Assembly (NCBI RefSeq): GCF_019795295.1
Contig: NZ_JAIMCG010000001.1
Coordinates: forward strand, 62,001-126,000
Source: Cupriavidus sp. AU9028
GTDB lineage: Bacteria > Pseudomonadota > Gammaproteobacteria > Burkholderiales > Burkholderiaceae
Direction of reading: 5' to 3'
Length of the DNA: 64,000 nucleotides
A program made the position numbers and the translations under genes. The notes under the pieces are model-generated. The model worked only from the letters and a program-made list of their open reading frames with translations. It was not told the DNA's origin and searched no databases. Shown piece after piece: positions 34,441 to 43,935 of the stretch (positions within the stretch are counted from its first letter, which is position 1; each line of letters starts with the position of its first letter).

Positions 34441-37044
34441 ATGTCTGTTTTCCAGTATCTTTCGAGCTTCCTGGGCGTCTATCGTCAACAACAAGCGCGC
34501 CAGGGGGCCGATTTTCCCGAGGCCAGAGTCACACGCAACGCCGCAAGCGACGCGGTGCGGCGCTTGCTGCTTCAGGAGTATCGCGGCTGCATGAACGACC
34601 TGCTCGCCTGCATCGCGGAACAATGTGGGCGCCTGGAGGAGAGCCCCGATGACGCTTCCATGGTCGGCCAGCGCCCGCGAATGGAGGAGCTTTTCGGCAA
34701 ACTGCGCGCACTGGACGAGGCCGGGAACCAGCACGTCGACGCCTGGCATGTGGACACGCAAGGCGTCATCGAGGATGCCGTGCAGACCAGCGCGGGGAAG
34801 GCCGTATTGGCGGCCATGGCGGTACCCATTTGGAACCACCTGACGCAACAGGTGGCCGACAACGCTTCGCTGGGCGAGGCTCTGCAGGCGCTCGGCCCGC
34901 GACTGGCGGAAGCAGCCGATGCGGGGCGCGCAAGGGCGCTGCAGAGCGAGGCGCAGGCGGTCGGCCGGTACTGCGGCGAGATGGCCGATTGGCTCATGCC
35001 GCGGGAGTCGGGAAGGTCGGCACAGTCGGTTCCCCTGCCCGATCTCGCCGGTATCCACGGACCGGACGGCAAGCCTGCGGCAGGGCTTGGGTGGCCGGAG
35101 CTAACGGCCCTGCCAGAAGTGCATGCGTTGCTGCTGCGGCTTCGAACCATGAGGCCGTACCAGGACTTTCTTCGACTCTCGATCATTTCGCTGGAACAGG
35201 TGAAGAGAGCGCTGTGCGGCCCGAAACCCAACGGTCTGCAGGCTGGCCATAGCGCGCTGTCGTTTCTGGTGAAATTCGCGGCGGAGTTCGTCCAGTTCCG
35301 GAAAGGCGAGGCGAACTTGCTGTCGAGCCAGATTGGCTGTGCTCTGGCCGAGCTGAAGGCGTGCCTCGACGAGGTTCCGCGCGTCAAGCCTGGCATGGAG
35401 GAAGTCGTTGCGACCGAGATCGCGAAGGTGCTGTGCAGCCTGGAGGAACTCGCGCAGTTACAGTGCGTGCTGGGTCCGGAGACGCAGCTGCTGGCGCCAG
35501 ACGTGCGTGCCGACCTGCTAGCCGCGGTCTACAGCGTTGGGCCGCTGCTGTCGGCAGAGGAGATTCAACAGCTTGAACGATGTCGCGTGCTGGATTCCAG
35601 CTTGCCCAAGGCCGCCCGCTGGTGTCGCGACATGCGCGATGCGCTGGCTTCGTTGAGGCAGGTGCCCGACTCTGCGTCCAGCTACCTGCGGAGCCTGCGC
35701 CGGCTGGAACACCAGTGCGTGCGCGGCGAAATGCTGCTGGCGGAAGCGACCGGGAAAGAGGTAACAAGCGGCGTTCCGCAAGTGAACAGGTCCGAAAGGA
35801 TGCGGTTCCTGTATCGCGCCGAGGTCGCCGGACACCCGGACACTGACGCGCTCGCGTTGCAGCGCCGTCTGGAGCGCCCCGAGTTTGCCGGCTGCCTGCA
35901 GGTACTTGACAGGCTGACCCCGGCGATCGGCGCGGCGTTGCCCAAGTGGACCGATCCGGGTGTGGTCGAGACGCTGCAGGATAGCCTGATGGCCTGGAGT
36001 GCCTGTGGCGCGATGGCATTGTCCGAGCTGGCCAAACGCAACGGGCGCCCCGTGAAGGTAGGCAACGACCTGCGCCGCCATCGCAGGGCAATCGAAGCCG
36101 CCGTGCACGAGGCGTTCGGCATTGCCGTCGCCCTCGACGGGCACGGCAATCCGTCAGTACGCAGCATCCCCGGCTTGACGTTCGTCATGGGAGCAGGCGC
36201 GAATGCCCGGGCGGCCCGCGTGTGCTCCGGCGAGTTCGATGCGGCAGGGCGCGAGCTTGTTTCCGATGCGCTGGCGTCACCGCCCGAGGCGTCCCTTCGT
36301 GGGCGGGCCCGACTGACGTTCGCGGACGGAGAAGAATTCGAGGTCTCCACGGGATGGCTGTCGGATGTGGGACGCTGCGTGATGGTGGCCAACAAGGTGA
36401 AGATTCCAGCGGGCGGGCTCGGCGACAAGAACGCAGTGCAGGGGGCCGCCGAGCAGACGGGTTCCGCCGTGTTCGCCGATACGCCCACCCAGGTAACGCA
36501 GCTGTACAAGTCCAGTTGCGAGACGCTGCTGAATTTCCTGCGCGAGCTGCTGGGTAAGGTTTGCGGCGGCGATCGGCTCAGGCTGTTTCACGCGACCCAG
36601 CAGATGAACCAGGCGGCGTTGGCAGGCGCCTGTGCAGCGGAGCTGAATGCGGGATACGGCGGCTTTGGACGCGGCATTCTGGTGGAGAGACCCCCGGTGG
36701 AGGATGGCCACGCCGTGGAGGGCAGCCGCACCGATGCGCTCGCCGACCGCAGAGAGAGCCGCCTGCAGCATTCCTGCCGATTGGGAGAGGACGGGTCGCT
36801 GCATTTCGCCTCGTCACAGGTGAGGCTGAATATCTGGCAGCTGCGCCGCATGGGAGTGAAGGACGCCGAGCAGAACTTCAACCCCCAGTTGTCGGGTGCG
36901 AGCTTCAAGATAAGGTGGAAGCTTGGTACGGACGGGCAGATCACGCTGCTGCATGCTGGGCGTGAGCATGTCCTCGTTGAAGCGCTGGAGCCGCTCTCAG
37001 CCGATATGGCACAACCGCTGGGGAATGTATGCAGGATCGCTTGA
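34441..37044 (+). CDS. Large soluble protein of unknown function, possible secreted effector
   Basis: 867 aa from the ATG at 34441 (MSVFQYLSS). An in-frame start at 34348 would add 31 residues without better support, and the A/T-rich leader argues against it. There is no signal peptide and no convincing membrane segment. The first two thirds are alpha-helical, with many Leu/Ala-rich amphipathic stretches and scattered Cys. The last third has beta-type segments (SLRGRARLTFADGEEFEV, then SLHFASSQVRLNIWQL, and FKIRWKLGTDGQITLL). No family was recognised. It is transcribed divergently from the monooxygenase operon. Base composition appears a little less GC-rich than the surrounding metabolic genes, as for the 778-aa gene, hinting at acquisition. 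An effector role is speculation based on size, lack of known domains and neighbourhood. Confidence 0.65.
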   Translation: MSVFQYLSSFLGVYRQQQARQGADFPEARVTRNAASDAVRRLLLQEYRGCMNDLLACIAEQCGRLEESPDDASMVGQRPRMEELFGKLRALDEAGNQHVDAWHVDTQGVIEDAVQTSAGKAVLAAMAVPIWNHLTQQVADNASLGEALQALGPRLAEAADAGRARALQSEAQAVGRYCGEMADWLMPRESGRSAQSVPLPDLAGIHGPDGKPAAGLGWPELTALPEVHALLLRLRTMRPYQDFLRLSIISLEQVKRALCGPKPNGLQAGHSALSFLVKFAAEFVQFRKGEANLLSSQIGCALAELKACLDEVPRVKPGMEEVVATEIAKVLCSLEELAQLQCVLGPETQLLAPDVRADLLAAVYSVGPLLSAEEIQQLERCRVLDSSLPKAARWCRDMRDALASLRQVPDSASSYLRSLRRLEHQCVRGEMLLAEATGKEVTSGVPQVNRSERMRFLYRAEVAGHPDTDALALQRRLERPEFAGCLQVLDRLTPAIGAALPKWTDPGVVETLQDSLMAWSACGAMALSELAKRNGRPVKVGNDLRRHRRAIEAAVHEAFGIAVALDGHGNPSVRSIPGLTFVMGAGANARAARVCSGEFDAAGRELVSDALASPPEASLRGRARLTFADGEEFEVSTGWLSDVGRCVMVANKVKIPAGGLGDKNAVQGAAEQTGSAVFADTPTQVTQLYKSSCETLLNFLRELLGKVCGGDRLRLFHATQQMNQAALAGACAAELNAGYGGFGRGILVERPPVEDGHAVEGSRTDALADRRESRLQHSCRLGEDGSLHFASSQVRLNIWQLRRMGVKDAEQNFNPQLSGASFKIRWKLGTDGQITLLHAGREHVLVEALEPLSADMAQPLGNVCRIA

Positions 37045-37165
37045 ACTTTCGTAAGCGAGATTCGTCAGACGGACGCCGACAGCCGGTTCGGTCTGTGCCG
37101 CCTACCGCGCACGCGGTCACGGACCGACAGTATTCATACCACCAGCAAAGAACAAGGAGCTCTCG

Positions 37166-37405
37166 ATGCGTCCCCTTACCCGAACCATCACGCGCATCAT
37201 CGCCGTGCCTGTTGCCGCCGTCGCCCTGCTCGCCAGCGCCGGTTGCAGCAACATGACCGAGAAGCAGCGCAATACTGCCATCGGCGCCGGTGTCGGCGGC
37301 GTCGCTGGCGCCACCATCTTCGGCGGCACCGGTGCGACGCTCGGCGGCGCTGCCCTCGGGGGCGTGGTCGGCAACGTGCTGACCGACGACCGCAAGGGCC
37401 GATAG
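37166..37405 (+). CDS. Glycine-zipper lipoprotein (OsmB/YmgG-like)
   Basis: 79 aa. Lipobox LLASAGC gives a lipidated Cys at about residue 28, followed by a short polar linker. A glycine-zipper segment comes next (GAGVGGVAGATIFGGTGATLGG and onward) that can span or coat a membrane. Such small lipoproteins are common envelope or stress proteins; the exact role is unknown. AAGGAG lies before the ATG. It ends upstream of the tandem hairpins at 37468-37521. Confidence 0.85.
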   Translation: MRPLTRTITRIIAVPVAAVALLASAGCSNMTEKQRNTAIGAGVGGVAGATIFGGTGATLGGAALGGVVGNVLTDDRKGR

Positions 37406-37467
37406 GACGGTCCCATACCGCCGGTCTGTCCGTCGTTCCCGTCCAGGGATGGGCAGCAAGGCAGTCG

Positions 37468-37491
37468 GGCACTGACGTGCGCGTCAGTGCC
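37468..37491. terminator. Hairpin, first of a tandem pair
   Basis: Perfect 10-bp stem GGCACTGACG / CGTCAGTGCC with the tetraloop TGCG. It has no U-run, so alone it is a doubtful terminator. It stands 6 bp before a second, stronger hairpin. Confidence 0.5.
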
Positions 37492-37497
37492 AACGAA

Positions 37498-37521
37498 AAG
37501 CCCCGGCCGTCGCCGGGGCTT
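37498..37521. terminator. Bidirectional intrinsic terminator
   Basis: Stem AAGCCCCGGC / GCCGGGGCTT with loop CGTC. On the plus strand it is followed by TTCTGCTT, on the minus strand by TTCG after the T-rich stem edge. It lies between the convergent lipoprotein gene (ends 37405) and the PACE transporter gene (ends 37535) and can serve both. Confidence 0.75.
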
Positions 37522-37534
37522 CTGCTTCAGGGCG

Positions 37535-37990
37535 TCAGGAAGACTGCGCCGATGACTGGGGACACTCCACGGCTTCCCGCTCCGGAATCGGAAACACGAT
37601 GTCGTAGAGCCAGTTGTAGACGAACGCGTAGACGACATAGAACGCGGCCACGGCGAGGTCCATGATCAGCGCATCGAGCAGGCTGATTTTCAGATACCAG
37701 GCGACCGAAGGCAGGAACACGATCAGCAGGCCCAGCTCGAACAACAGCGCGTGCAGCACGCGGATCCGCGGCGACTTGCGCACCTGGCCGGTGAAACGGA
37801 CCATGGCGCGGTCGAACATCAGGTTGTAGATGTAATTCCAGATCGCGGCGATCAGGGAGGCCACGGCGCCGATGATGCCCATCTGGTGCAGCTCGTAGCC
37901 GAATACCCAGCTGCCGAGCGGCGCGAAAATGGCCAGCCCGAACACCTCGAACCCGACGGTATGGCGAATCCTGTCCAGCGTGCCACGCAT
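37535..37990 (-). CDS. PACE-family biocide efflux transporter
   Basis: 151 aa with four membrane segments arranged as two bacterial transmembrane-pair repeats. The conserved N-terminal block RIRHTVGFEVFGLAIFAPLG includes the Glu (residue 15) required for proton coupling in AceI. A basic first loop (DRAMVRFTGQVRKSPRIRVLHALLFE) separates the repeats. PACE proteins export chlorhexidine, acriflavine or polyamines. It is divergent from a LysR gene, the same arrangement as aceI/aceR. Confidence 0.9.
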   Translation of the reverse strand: MRGTLDRIRHTVGFEVFGLAIFAPLGSWVFGYELHQMGIIGAVASLIAAIWNYIYNLMFDRAMVRFTGQVRKSPRIRVLHALLFELGLLIVFLPSVAWYLKISLLDALIMDLAVAAFYVVYAFVYNWLYDIVFPIPEREAVECPQSSAQSS

Positions 37991-38053
37991 ACATCTCTCC
38001 TAAACATGATGGGCACGAGTCTATCTGGAATGCCGGGATAGTAAAGTTGGGTA

Positions 38054-38072
38054 CTATCGCTTTACCCGATAG
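38054..38072. promoter_or_regulatory. LysR-type operator between the PACE gene and its regulator
   Basis: Perfect inverted repeat CTATCG-N7-CGATAG, which contains ATC-N9-GAT and the LysR T-N11-A core. It lies 14 bp before the LysR start and 64 bp before the PACE start. GGGTA-N9-TACCC (38049-38067) overlaps it. Confidence 0.6.
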
Positions 38073-38086
38073 AAGAGGATAAGGGC

Positions 38087-39025
38087 ATGAGCCTTTCGTT
38101 CGAACAGCTACAGGCCTTCGTTGCCGCAGCGGAGACCGGATCCTTCTCGGCGGCGGCCAGGCGGCTGGGCAAGGCACAGTCGGTGGTCAGCACGGCGGTG
38201 TCCAACCTCGAAATCGACCTGGGCAACGCGCTGTTCGACCGCGCTGCGCGCTATCCGGTGCTGACCGCCGCCGGGGAGCGCCTGCTGGCGGAAGCGCGCG
38301 TGATTCTGGAGCGGTGCGAGCACTTCCGGGGCGTCGCCAAGAGCCTCGGGGAAGGTGTGGAGAGCCGCCTGGTGCTTGCAGTGGATGAGCTGTATCCGGA
38401 GGAAACGCTGGGCGTGATGCTGGAGGAGTTCTCTCACCGCTTCCCGGCGGTCGAACTGGAGTTGCTGTTCCCGCTGATGGAAGACGTCAGCCGGCTGGTG
38501 CTGCAGGGAGCCGCCGACCTTGGCATCATGTGGCGGCAGGAGGTACTGCCGCCAGCGCTGGGGTTCCGGGGGCTGGGCTGGGTACCGATGCAGATCGTCT
38601 GCTCCCCGGAGCATCCTCTCGCCAGCCAGCCGCGGGTCGGCTGGGAAGAGCTGAAGCGCCATCGGCAATTGCTGGTGGCGGTGCGCAGCAGCGACAGCGA
38701 GGAGAAGATGCGGCTGCGCGTGGCCGCCGACGTGTGGTGGGTCGAGAGTCAGTGGGTGATCGTCGAGCTGGTCAAGCGCGAACTGGGCTGGGCATTCGTG
38801 CCCTGGCATGTGGTCGCCAACTCGCCCGCGGCGGCCGATCTCGTTTCCCCAGAACTCGATTTCGACGATCAGGACTGGCCGGTCGCGCTGGAACTGGTGT
38901 GGCAGAAGCAGCGTCCGTTGGGCAAGGCGGGCACATGGTTGAAGGACAGGGTCAGCCATCAGCCCTTGCCCGCGCCCTTGCGGCGGCGGCGCGCCCTGGA
39001 GGGCGAACCGCAGCAACCGGCATGA
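38087..39025 (+). CDS. LysR-family regulator of the adjacent PACE transporter
   Basis: 312 aa. N-terminal helix-turn-helix: SFEQLQAFVAAAETGSFSAAARRLGKAQSVVSTAVSNLE, then the effector-binding domain. The C-terminus is basic and low-complexity (PLRRRRALEGEPQQPA). By analogy with AceR it should activate the divergent exporter when a biocide or polyamine binds. The operator-like repeat at 38054-38072 supports control of both genes. Confidence 0.92.
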   Translation: MSLSFEQLQAFVAAAETGSFSAAARRLGKAQSVVSTAVSNLEIDLGNALFDRAARYPVLTAAGERLLAEARVILERCEHFRGVAKSLGEGVESRLVLAVDELYPEETLGVMLEEFSHRFPAVELELLFPLMEDVSRLVLQGAADLGIMWRQEVLPPALGFRGLGWVPMQIVCSPEHPLASQPRVGWEELKRHRQLLVAVRSSDSEEKMRLRVAADVWWVESQWVIVELVKRELGWAFVPWHVVANSPAAADLVSPELDFDDQDWPVALELVWQKQRPLGKAGTWLKDRVSHQPLPAPLRRRRALEGEPQQPA

Positions 39026-39088
39026 CGCATGCCGTTGCATGGCCAGTTCTGCGAGAAATCTGCGGAATGGAACGGGCTTGCCCAGCGA

Positions 39089-40597
39089 CTACGGTGCCAC
39101 CGGCGCTGGCACGGAGCCCGGCGCGGGCGAGTCCGACACGCCGGTGGGCACACCGGCCACCGCCTGCGGCCCTTCCCATCCACCGCCGAGGGCGGCCACC
39201 AGGGTGACGCTGGCCGTCAGCTGGCGGCCCAGCAGGGACAGCGCGGTGCGCTCGGCGGTATAGGCGGCCGTTTGCGCGGTCAGCACTTCCAGCAGGCTGG
39301 CCGTGCCAGCGCGGTAGCGGTTGGTGACGAGCTCGCTGGCTTCGCGCGCGGCCTGCAGCGCTTCGTTCTGGACGACCGCCTCCTGCTCGAGCAGGCGCGC
39401 GGCGGCGAGGTTGTCCTCGACTTCCTGGAAGGCGTTGAGCACGGTCTGCCGGTAGTTCGCCACGGTTTCGTCGTAGACGGCAACTGCCTGTTCGCGCGCG
39501 GCACGGCGCGCGCCGGCGTCGAACAGGGTGGCCGCCAGCTGCGGACCGAACGACCAGATCCGGTCGGGCAGCGACAGCCACCGGTCCAGCGAGCCGGCGG
39601 TCAGGCCGGCCGTGGCGGACAGCGACAGCGTGGGATAGAACGCGGCCTGCGCGATGCCGATCGCGGCGTTGGCGGCGGCCATGCGCCGCTCGGCGGAGCT
39701 GATGTCCGGCCGGCGTTCCAGCAGTTGGGAGGGCACGGCGACAGGAACCTGCGGCACCGATGCCGCCGACACGGTGAAGTTGCCCGCGGGCAGGTCGAAC
39801 GCAGCGGGCGGCTGGCCGGTCAGCACGGCCAGCGCGTGTTCGTACTGGGCCCGGTCGATCTGGATGTCGATCAGCTGCGCCTGCGCGCTCTTGAGCTGGT
39901 TCTCCGCCTGCAGCACGTCGGATCGCTGCGCAATGCCGGCGCGATATTGATTGGTAACCAGTTGCAGGGAGCGCTGGTAGTCCGTCACGGTCCGTTGCAG
40001 CAGCGCCTGCTGGGCGTCGGTAATGCGCAGCAGGAAATAGGTCTGCGCCAGCGTGGCCTGGGTGGACAGCAGCGTCGAGGCGAGGTCGGCTTCGCTGGCC
40101 TGCGCGCTGGCGCCGCTGCTTTCGACCTGGCGGCGGATGCGTCCCCACAGGTCCAGCTCCCAGCTGGCGCCGAGCGAGACAGCCTGGCTGCTGCCCACGC
40201 TGCCCGTCGCGCCGCGTGCGCGGCCGGCGCTGCCCTGCACGGAGACCAGCGGGAACTGGCCGGCGCGGGCGCCGCGCAGGATGCCGATCGCCTGCCGATA
40301 CTGCGCCTCCGCGGCGCGCACCGTCTGGTTCGAGACCTGCACCTGCGCCATCAGCGTATCGAGCCGCGGGTCGTTGAAGATGGCCCACCAGGGGCCGCGA
40401 TGGGCGGCGTCCTGGGGCGTCGCCGGTTTCCATTGGCCCCATTCGGCCGGCGCCTCCTTGAACGCCGGGGTCAGCGGCGCATCGGGGCGCTGGTAGTCGG
40501 GACCCACCGCGCAGGCGCTGGTCAGCAGCGCGAGCGCGAGGGCCGCGGCGGGACGCATGCGGCGGTTCCGCAGGGCGAGACAGTGTTCGAGCTTCAT
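39089..40597 (-). CDS. RND efflux outer-membrane factor (NodT/OprM type)
   Basis: 502 aa outer-membrane lipoprotein: LLTSACAVGPDYQRPD gives the lipobox and the usual start of the mature NodT family. Two OEP repeats follow (around WELDLWGRIRRQVE and FGPQLAATLFDAGARRAA). It forms the trimeric exit duct for the two RND pumps encoded upstream; its ATG is 8 bp after the second pump's stop. The C-terminus is Pro/Ala-rich. Confidence 0.94.
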   Translation of the reverse strand: MKLEHCLALRNRRMRPAAALALALLTSACAVGPDYQRPDAPLTPAFKEAPAEWGQWKPATPQDAAHRGPWWAIFNDPRLDTLMAQVQVSNQTVRAAEAQYRQAIGILRGARAGQFPLVSVQGSAGRARGATGSVGSSQAVSLGASWELDLWGRIRRQVESSGASAQASEADLASTLLSTQATLAQTYFLLRITDAQQALLQRTVTDYQRSLQLVTNQYRAGIAQRSDVLQAENQLKSAQAQLIDIQIDRAQYEHALAVLTGQPPAAFDLPAGNFTVSAASVPQVPVAVPSQLLERRPDISSAERRMAAANAAIGIAQAAFYPTLSLSATAGLTAGSLDRWLSLPDRIWSFGPQLAATLFDAGARRAAREQAVAVYDETVANYRQTVLNAFQEVEDNLAAARLLEQEAVVQNEALQAAREASELVTNRYRAGTASLLEVLTAQTAAYTAERTALSLLGRQLTASVTLVAALGGGWEGPQAVAGVPTGVSDSPAPGSVPAPVAP

Positions 40598-40605
40598 GTT
40601 GGTCG

Positions 40606-43600
40606 TCAGGATTCAGCGGGGCGTGGATGGCCGTCATTGCCGTCGCCAGGGCCGCCACGGCGGCGCTGCCAGCGCTGCCGCGCGGACTGCCAGCGCAGCC
40701 GCCAGCGGTCGAAGGTCAGGTAGACCACCGGCGTGGTGTACAGCGTCAGCAGCTGGCTGACCAGCAGGCCGCCGACGATCGAGATGCCAAGCGGTGCGCG
40801 CAGTTCGGCGCCGTCACCGCTGCCCAGTGCCAGCGGCACCGCGCCCAGCAGCGCCGCCATGGTGGTCATCAGGATCGGCCGGAAGCGCAGCAGGCAGGCC
40901 TTGTAGATGGCGTCGCGCGGCGACAGGCCTTCGCTGCGTTCGGCCTCGATGGCGAAGTCGATCATCATGATGGCGTTCTTCTTGACGATGCCGATCAGCA
41001 GGATCACCCCGATCAGCGCGATCACGCTGAATTCGGTCTTCGACAGCAACAGCGCCAGCAGCGCGCCGACGCCGGCCGAGGGCAGCGTGGACAGAATCGT
41101 CAGCGGATGGACATAGCTCTCGTAGAGGATGCCGAGCACGATATAGATGGTGATCAGCGCGGCGAGAATCAGCAGCGGCTGGTTGCGCAGCGACTCCTCG
41201 AACGCACTGGCGCTGCCGCCAAAATCCGCCTGCAGCGATTCGGGCGCGCCGATGCGCGCCACCTCGTGGCGGATGCGCTCGGTCGCCTGCGACAAGGACA
41301 CGCCCTCGGCCAGATTGAAGGAAATGGTCGACGCGGCGAACCCCGCCTCATGGCTGACCCCGAGGGGCGCGTTGCTTGGCAGGAAGCGGGCGAACGCGGA
41401 CAGCGGCACCCGGTTGCCCGCACCGGTCACCACGTAGACATCCTGCAGCGCGGTGGGACCCTGCAGGTATTCCTCGCTCAATTCCATCACCACGCGGTAC
41501 TGGTTGAGGGGGTGATAGATGGTCGAGACCAGCCGCTGGCCGAAGGCGTCGTTCAGCACCGCATTGACCTGCTGCATGGTCACGCCCAGTCGCGCGGCGG
41601 CGTCGCGGTCGACGATCACCGAGGTTTGCAGGCCACGGTCGCTGGTGTCGGTGTCGATGTCCTCCAGCTCGCGCAGGTTGGACAGCGCGTTGCGGATCTT
41701 GGGCTCCCATTCGCGCAGCACTTCGAGGTCGTCCGAGCGCAGCGTGAACTGGTAGGACGAGCTGCTCTGGCGCGCGCCGATGCGGATGTCCTGCACCGGG
41801 GCGAGGAACAGGCGCGCGCCCGGCTCCTGCGCCAGCGCGACACGCAGCCTGCCGATCACTTCCATCGCCGTCTCCTTGCGCTCGGACAGCGGCTTGAGGG
41901 TGACGAACATCTGCCCGCTGTTGCGCTGCGAGCCGCCGGTGAAGCCGGTGACGTTTTCCACGGCGGGATCGGCCTGGACGATGCGGATGAAGTTGTCGAG
42001 CTTGCCGCGCATGGCCTGGAACGAGGTGGCCTGGTCGGCGCGGATGAAGCCGATCAGTCGACCGGTGTCCTGCTGCGGGAAGAAACCCTTGGGCACGATC
42101 ACGTAGAGCCAGACGTTCAGGCCGACGGTCACCAGCAGCACCAGCCAGACCAGCTTGCCGTGCCGCAGCGCGACCGACAGCGAGCGCGCGTAGCGGTCAT
42201 TCATCCAGCCGAACACCCGCTCGGTGGCGCGGTAGAAGCGGCCGGGTTCCCGCTGGCGCGCCGGGCGCTTGAGCAAGTGGGCGCACATCATCGGCGTGGT
42301 GGTCAGCGAGACCACCAGCGACACCAGGATCGCCACCGACAGCGTGATGGCGAACTCGTGGAACAGGCGGCCAACGATGCCGCCCATCAGCAGCAGCGGA
42401 ATGAAGACCGCGATCAAAGACAGGCTCATCGAGATGACGGTGAAGCCCACCTCGCGCGCGCCGCGCAGCGCCGCCTGCACCGGCTTCATGCCGGCCTCGA
42501 TATGGCGCGAGATGTTCTCCAGCACGACGATGGCATCGTCGACGACGAATCCGGTGGCGATGGTTAGCGCCATCAACGACAGGTTGTTCAGCGAGAAGCC
42601 GGCCAGGTACATCACCGCAAAGGTGCCCACCAGCGACACCGGTACCGCCACGCTTGGAATCAGCGTCGCCCGCACATTGCGCAGGAACAGGAACACCACC
42701 ATGATGACCAGCGCCACCGACAGCATCAGCGAGTGTTCGACTTCGCGCAGCGAGGCCCGGATGGTCGGGGTGCGGTCCATCATCACGTCCATCGAGATCG
42801 CCGCGGGAATCATCTGGCGCAGCGTCGGCAGGACCTCGTAGACGCGATCGACGGTCTCGATGATATTGGCGCCGGGGGTGCGATTGAGCACCAGCAGCAC
42901 CGAGGGCTTGCCGTTGGCCGAGCCGGCATTGCGCACATCCTGCACCGAGTCGGTCACGGTGGCGACATCGGACAGCCGCACCGGTACCGGCAGGCTGGCC
43001 GGGCCGGTCGCGGCGGCGCCGGTGCCAGGCGCGTTGGTCACCGTGGTACTGGTGGTCCCGCCCGACGTCACGGTGGTGGTGGTCACGCCGTTGACCGTCT
43101 GCGTCCGTACCGAGCCGCCGGAGGTGGCGCTGGCGGTGGTCGCAAGCAGCGCGCCCGCCGACGTGGTGGCGTAGCTGCCCGGGGTCGCATAGCGGATGAT
43201 CAGCGGCAGATAGTCTTGCGCCTTCATCGCCTGGTCGTTGGCGTAGATCTGCCAGCTGTTGGCCTCGTTCTCCAGCAGGCCAAGCGGCCGGTTCGCGTTG
43301 GTGGTGCTGATCGCGTTGCGCACGTCGCTCAGCGAGATGCCGTACTTGTTCAGCGCGGTCGGGTTCAGCGACACCCGCACTGCCGGCAGCGACGAGCCGC
43401 CGATGCTGACCTGGCCGACCCCCTCGATCTGCGACAGCTTCTGCGCGAGGATGGTGGAGGCGGCGTCGTACAGCTGGCCCCGCGTCATCGTCGGCGAGGT
43501 CAGCGCGATGATCATGATCGGCGCATCGGCCGGGTTGACCTTGCGGTAGGTCGGGTTGCCCGGCAGGCTGCTGGGCAGCGTGGCGCGCGAGGCGTTGATG

Positions 43601-43935
43601 GCCGCCTGCACGTCGCGCGCGGCGCTGTCGATGTCGCGCGACAGATCGAACTGCAGAGTGACCCGCGTCGAGCCCAGCGAACTGCTGGAGGTGATTTCAT
43701 TGACGCCGGCGATGGCCCCCAGCGCCCGCTCCAGCGGCGTGGCAACGGTGGCGGCCATCGTCTCGGGGCTGGCGCCGGGCAGCGACGCCGAGACCGAGAT
43801 GGTGGGGTAGTCGACCTGCGGCAGCGGCGCGACCGGCAGCATGCGGAACGCGGCCAGGCCAGCCAGCAGGATGCCCAGCGTCAGCAGCGCCGTGGCGATG
43901 GGCCGGTGGATGAAGAGGGCGGACAGGTTGCTCAT
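40606..43935 (-). CDS. mdtC: MdtC-like RND multidrug efflux permease with Gly/Thr/Ser-rich insert
   Basis: 1109 aa, about 80 longer than typical MdtC. It is a 12-TM proton antiporter; [14 protein letters not shown] in TM4 carries the two proton-relay aspartates. The first periplasmic porter region contains an insert of about 60 residues (about 249-312, DNA 42990-43190) made of Ala, Ser, Thr, Gly and Val (for example [14 protein letters not shown]), between RYATPG and [17 protein letters not shown]. In MdtC these two flanks are nearly adjacent. The start overlaps the mdtB stop (ATGA). With MdtB it forms a heteromeric pump. Confidence 0.93.
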   Translation of the reverse strand: MSNLSALFIHRPIATALLTLGILLAGLAAFRMLPVAPLPQVDYPTISVSASLPGASPETMAATVATPLERALGAIAGVNEITSSSSLGSTRVTLQFDLSRDIDSAARDVQAAINASRATLPSSLPGNPTYRKVNPADAPIMIIALTSPTMTRGQLYDAASTILAQKLSQIEGVGQVSIGGSSLPAVRVSLNPTALNKYGISLSDVRNAISTTNANRPLGLLENEANSWQIYANDQAMKAQDYLPLIIRYATPGSYATTSAGALLATTASATSGGSVRTQTVNGVTTTTVTSGGTTSTTVTNAPGTGAAATGPASLPVPVRLSDVATVTDSVQDVRNAGSANGKPSVLLVLNRTPGANIIETVDRVYEVLPTLRQMIPAAISMDVMMDRTPTIRASLREVEHSLMLSVALVIMVVFLFLRNVRATLIPSVAVPVSLVGTFAVMYLAGFSLNNLSLMALTIATGFVVDDAIVVLENISRHIEAGMKPVQAALRGAREVGFTVISMSLSLIAVFIPLLLMGGIVGRLFHEFAITLSVAILVSLVVSLTTTPMMCAHLLKRPARQREPGRFYRATERVFGWMNDRYARSLSVALRHGKLVWLVLLVTVGLNVWLYVIVPKGFFPQQDTGRLIGFIRADQATSFQAMRGKLDNFIRIVQADPAVENVTGFTGGSQRNSGQMFVTLKPLSERKETAMEVIGRLRVALAQEPGARLFLAPVQDIRIGARQSSSSYQFTLRSDDLEVLREWEPKIRNALSNLRELEDIDTDTSDRGLQTSVIVDRDAAARLGVTMQQVNAVLNDAFGQRLVSTIYHPLNQYRVVMELSEEYLQGPTALQDVYVVTGAGNRVPLSAFARFLPSNAPLGVSHEAGFAASTISFNLAEGVSLSQATERIRHEVARIGAPESLQADFGGSASAFEESLRNQPLLILAALITIYIVLGILYESYVHPLTILSTLPSAGVGALLALLLSKTEFSVIALIGVILLIGIVKKNAIMMIDFAIEAERSEGLSPRDAIYKACLLRFRPILMTTMAALLGAVPLALGSGDGAELRAPLGISIVGGLLVSQLLTLYTTPVVYLTFDRWRLRWQSARQRWQRRRGGPGDGNDGHPRPAES

